NCBI GenBank assembly: GCA_029256185.1
Contig: JAQSYI010000028.1
Location: forward strand, 1 to 64,000
DNA: 64,000 bases
From: Paenibacillaceae bacterium
Lineage (GTDB): Bacteria > Bacillota > Bacilli > Paenibacillales > NBRC-103111
Reading direction: 5' to 3'
Shown here: piece after piece, positions 61,499 to 64,000 of the stretch
How the letters are laid out: each line of letters opens with the position of its first letter
How positions within the stretch are numbered: the first letter of the stretch is position 1
Position numbers and translations under genes: made by a program
The notes under the pieces: model-generated
Databases searched by the model: none
Told to the model about the DNA's origin: nothing
Seen by the model: only the letters and a program-made list of their open reading frames with translations

Positions 61499-64000
61499 CT
61501 ACCCCTCCGCGTAATCCCAATTGGAGGTGTCTAGCAGGATATCATCAAGGGGTATCTCATCCCCCACACCCGGGTTGACAGAAGCTTGGAATACCGTGAC
61601 GGCATTGGCCAGAGCCAGTGTCGCCCCATCGATAGCCGTCTGCGCTGCGTGCTCATTTGCCGCCGTCGCCAGTGCTGCCCCAGTGACCGCAACCAAAGCA
61701 TCCAGAGCCGCCTGAGAATATTGCCCAGGCTCACTTCCTATCACTGCCCCTGTCGCCAATGCTTCAGCCTCGGCAATAGCTCCGTTCAAATTAGTCTTGT
61801 TGGTGAATTCTGGAGCAGCCGCTTTATAAGGGTGCTCCGCGGGCAGCCTGCCGGTTAAACCCCACTTATGGGCCAGATAGCCCTCCAGCTTGAGCCGTTC
61901 GGCTGCGGTAATAGCGCCGGTTGCCACCACTTCTTGAACCGTACCGGTGATGAAGCCGCCGTATTTACTAGGATCGTCGGCTACAGAGTTCGAGCGGCCC
62001 CCAATATACAGATCAGCAAGTGTTCCGCTGTATGTGCTTGGATACTGAAGCTTGCTGCCGGCGCTGCTCCCGTTAACCCAGACTTGTAGATCATAAGGCG
62101 CCGGTGCGTCACCGCTCTGGATTCCATATATGGACAGGGCCTGCGGTCTGCCGAATTGCACTATATCCTGCTGACTCGGATCATTACGGCCTGCGACAAC
62201 AGCAGCTTTGTCGGCATTAACGGTATTGAGATATAGCCTGGATCCTGGAGTGGCGCCCGGACTGCCCAGGGAGGAACCGATCAGATAGGCAGGACTGGCC
62301 GCATTCGAAACATCCGCCACCACATACATAGTGGAGCCGCCAAAAGTAAACACCGAACCTGGCACCTTCAGAATCTGGCTGCCGGAAAAAACCAACTGCT
62401 TGCCGTCGGCGTCGTATTCCGGTTGCCGTCCTTCATCCGCTTGCCGGGCATGGCGGCTTGAGCCGGATTTATCCATCCATTCACTGACCCTGTCCCCATT
62501 ACTGGTCATTGTCGCCGGATCTGCTCCGTCAAGCCACAGATTGACAAGCATATCCCCCGGTGTCCACAGATGCCAGCCTTCAGCCTCAACGGTTCTAAAT
62601 GTTGCCGGACCGCCGCTGTTCCACACACCTGCTTCATCATAGGAACCCAACACCGCTTTTACCTTCCAGTAGTAGTTCTGTCCCCTAAGCAATCCGTTCA
62701 AATGAATACTCGTTTGCTGCACCATTTCATTCAGCATTACGTCTTCAAAGAGCGGGTCCCGGGCAACTACAACCTCGTAGCGGGTAGCTTCTGAGGAGGG
62801 CTCCCAGCTTAATGTGATTGTGTGGGCCTCCAGACCCTCTGTGCCAGATTGGGGCGATACCAACCCAAATCCGCCTGCCGTGGGCAATTGGGGACGGTAC
62901 TCGTTTGTGTATAAGCCGATTTCATCCAAGGGAATGGGTGCAAATCCTTCCGCCAGCTCCCGGATGACAGAATCCGGCCGCAGGTTGAAATTCATTCTCA
63001 TGGCATCCACAAAACCCGGGTCCTGCTCCTCTTCAATAAACAGATTGTGATCAACCGTGCCATATTCCTTGGCAATAGAAGCAATGTTAAGGCTTCCTGA
63101 GCGGACCATGACATTGCGCTGAACGGAGTTCCCGGCGGGAATTCCCGGGTCTCCGGCGAGAATCGAAGCCAGCTTGGGATAACGGGCACTCCACAGTTGG
63201 GATTCATAAGGCATGGCTCTCAGCGACTTATACATGGTTCCATTCACAGGGTCCATATAACTGGCAAATGCTCCCGATCTGCGGTAAGCCCGGTCATCCA
63301 GATTCATGGACTCCGTCACATCCACCAGGAGATTATTCTCAATGATATGATCTCTGCCCCCTCCCACGTGGAAGGCCCGGTAGACCTTATAGAACACGTT
63401 GCCCGTAACCTGGGCGCTGCTCATGGCATCATCCAGATAAACACCGGACACACCTACATTGCCGCTGATGCCCCCAATATCATGAATAAAATTATAGCGG
63501 ATGATATTTCCTCTGAAGGTCCAGTTTCTTCCCGTGTAAATGGCGCCCATGTCATCGGATTCCGTAACCACATTAAAAATCTCGTTGTATTCAATCATAT
63601 GATCGTTGCCGCTGAATTGAATGCCTACATGAGGACCGTCATGAACCAGATTATAGGCTACCCGGTTGGCTACTCCTCCGACCTCAATGGCTGGGCTATA
63701 CGTTTTGACAATCCGTGAAAAATCGTGAATATGATTGTTCTCCGCTACATTGCCTCCAGGTGTGAGAGTGGGACGATCCCCGCCGTTCAGGGAGATTCCG
63801 CCTGCTCCGGTGTCGAAGATATGGCTGTTGAGTACCTTCACACCTGTTCCGCCATGACTGATAACCGCTTTATTGCCAAGCCGGGCCATAGTTGCCGCAT
63901 TAATGACAATATCCGTTGAATCTGTAATATGGAAGGCATTTTTTCTGCTGGAACCGATGTACATACCCTCGAAATGAATCGAGGCAGCGTCGTCTATATG
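61499..64000 (-). CDS. Secreted right-handed beta-helix protein (5' end outside window)
   Basis: The frame is open to the window edge and the first readable residues are already in a beta-helix, so the start lies beyond 64000. Domains from the edge: right-handed beta-helix (to about 62950) with N.I..N.I.D type repeats, a fibronectin-III-like domain (about 62600-62900), a LamG-like concanavalin domain (about 61850-62570), then a short helical FIVAR-like module. It ends at a TAG that interrupts a further domain. Polysaccharide binding or cleavage is likely; the substrate is unknown. Confidence 0.75.
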   Translation of the reverse strand, partial: HIDDAASIHFEGMYIGSSRKNAFHITDSTDIVINAATMARLGNKAVISHGGTGVKVLNSHIFDTGAGGISLNGGDRPTLTPGGNVAENNHIHDFSRIVKTYSPAIEVGGVANRVAYNLVHDGPHVGIQFSGNDHMIEYNEIFNVVTESDDMGAIYTGRNWTFRGNIIRYNFIHDIGGISGNVGVSGVYLDDAMSSAQVTGNVFYKVYRAFHVGGGRDHIIENNLLVDVTESMNLDDRAYRRSGAFASYMDPVNGTMYKSLRAMPYESQLWSARYPKLASILAGDPGIPAGNSVQRNVMVRSGSLNIASIAKEYGTVDHNLFIEEEQDPGFVDAMRMNFNLRPDSVIRELAEGFAPIPLDEIGLYTNEYRPQLPTAGGFGLVSPQSGTEGLEAHTITLSWEPSSEATRYEVVVARDPLFEDVMLNEMVQQTSIHLNGLLRGQNYYWKVKAVLGSYDEAGVWNSGGPATFRTVEAEGWHLWTPGDMLVNLWLDGADPATMTSNGDRVSEWMDKSGSSRHARQADEGRQPEYDADGKQLVFSGSQILKVPGSVFTFGGSTMYVVADVSNAASPAYLIGSSLGSPGATPGSRLYLNTVNADKAAVVAGRNDPSQQDIVQFGRPQALSIYGIQSGDAPAPYDLQVWVNGSSAGSKLQYPSTYSGTLADLYIGGRSNSVADDPSKYGGFITGTVQEVVATGAITAAERLKLEGYLAHKWGLTGRLPAEHPYKAAAPEFTNKTNLNGAIAEAEALATGAVIGSEPGQYSQAALDALVAVTGAALATAANEHAAQTAIDGATLALANAVTVFQASVNPGVGDEIPLDDILLDTSNWDYAEG

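Noticed and set aside
61499-61501. TAG decoded as pyrrolysine or programmed read-through
   Set aside because: There is no reason from the family to expect pyrrolysine and no read-through context; a simple CAG-to-TAG mutation explains it.

Overview
The window looks like a Paenibacillus-type Firmicute chromosome. Supporting signs are strong AGGAGG ribosome binding sites, GTG/TTG starts, moderately high GC, LplB/LplC-type sugar ABC transporters with membrane-anchored AraC regulators, very large secreted right-handed beta-helix proteins with Big_2 domains, and a Wadjet plus type I-C CRISPR defence region. No rRNA or tRNA gene was seen.

Layout. 1-5.7 kb: the 3' part of a collagen-like/YVTN beta-propeller surface protein, a YtrA-type GntR regulator with its ABC exporter, and a divergent EamA transporter/MocR regulator pair. 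5.8-16.9 kb: a polysaccharide-use locus on the minus strand (sensor-AraC regulator, two permeases, solute-binding lipoprotein, 1672-aa secreted beta-helix protein). 17.0-26.3 kb: TetR/SDR pair, AraC-GyrI-like regulator, a three-gene ABC-2 exporter, a two-component system, a thioredoxin-like protein and a small membrane protein.

26.4-40.1 kb: a complete type I-C CRISPR-Cas locus, all on the minus strand. In transcription order it is: leader 2 and array 2, an ECF sigma factor, cas3, a gap with an IS66 remnant and a possible crRNA-like RNA, cas5c, cas8c (with probable internal cas11), cas7, cas4, cas1, cas2, leader 1 and array 1. Array 1 has 33 intact plus 2 decayed repeats; array 2 has 15 intact, 1 insertion-bearing and 1 decayed repeat. 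The two repeat variants differ at two positions, and hairpin pairing is kept. Both leaders carry a nearly identical 62-bp inverted-repeat element 135-136 bp from the first repeat.

40.1-51 kb: a small HTH gene and a divergent small gene separated by two phased 12-bp operator-like repeats, an uncharacterised 454-aa protein, a GNAT acetyltransferase, and a Wadjet system in the order jetD-jetA-jetB-jetC with every junction overlapping. 51-57 kb: a membrane protein, a cluster of four REP-like hairpins, and a three-gene nitrogenase-like operon (NifH-like plus two component-1-like subunits) behind a Fur-box-like promoter and a long leader with a terminator-like hairpin, followed by an AraC regulator. 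57-64 kb: a stand-alone SagB-type oxidoreductase, a GH78-like rhamnosidase, and a second secreted beta-helix protein that runs off the window and is cut near its C-terminus by an in-frame TAG.

The observations most worth following are the ECF sigma factor translationally coupled to cas3, the crRNA-like RNA candidate between cas3 and cas5c, the shared leader element, and the nitrogenase-like operon with apparent iron control.
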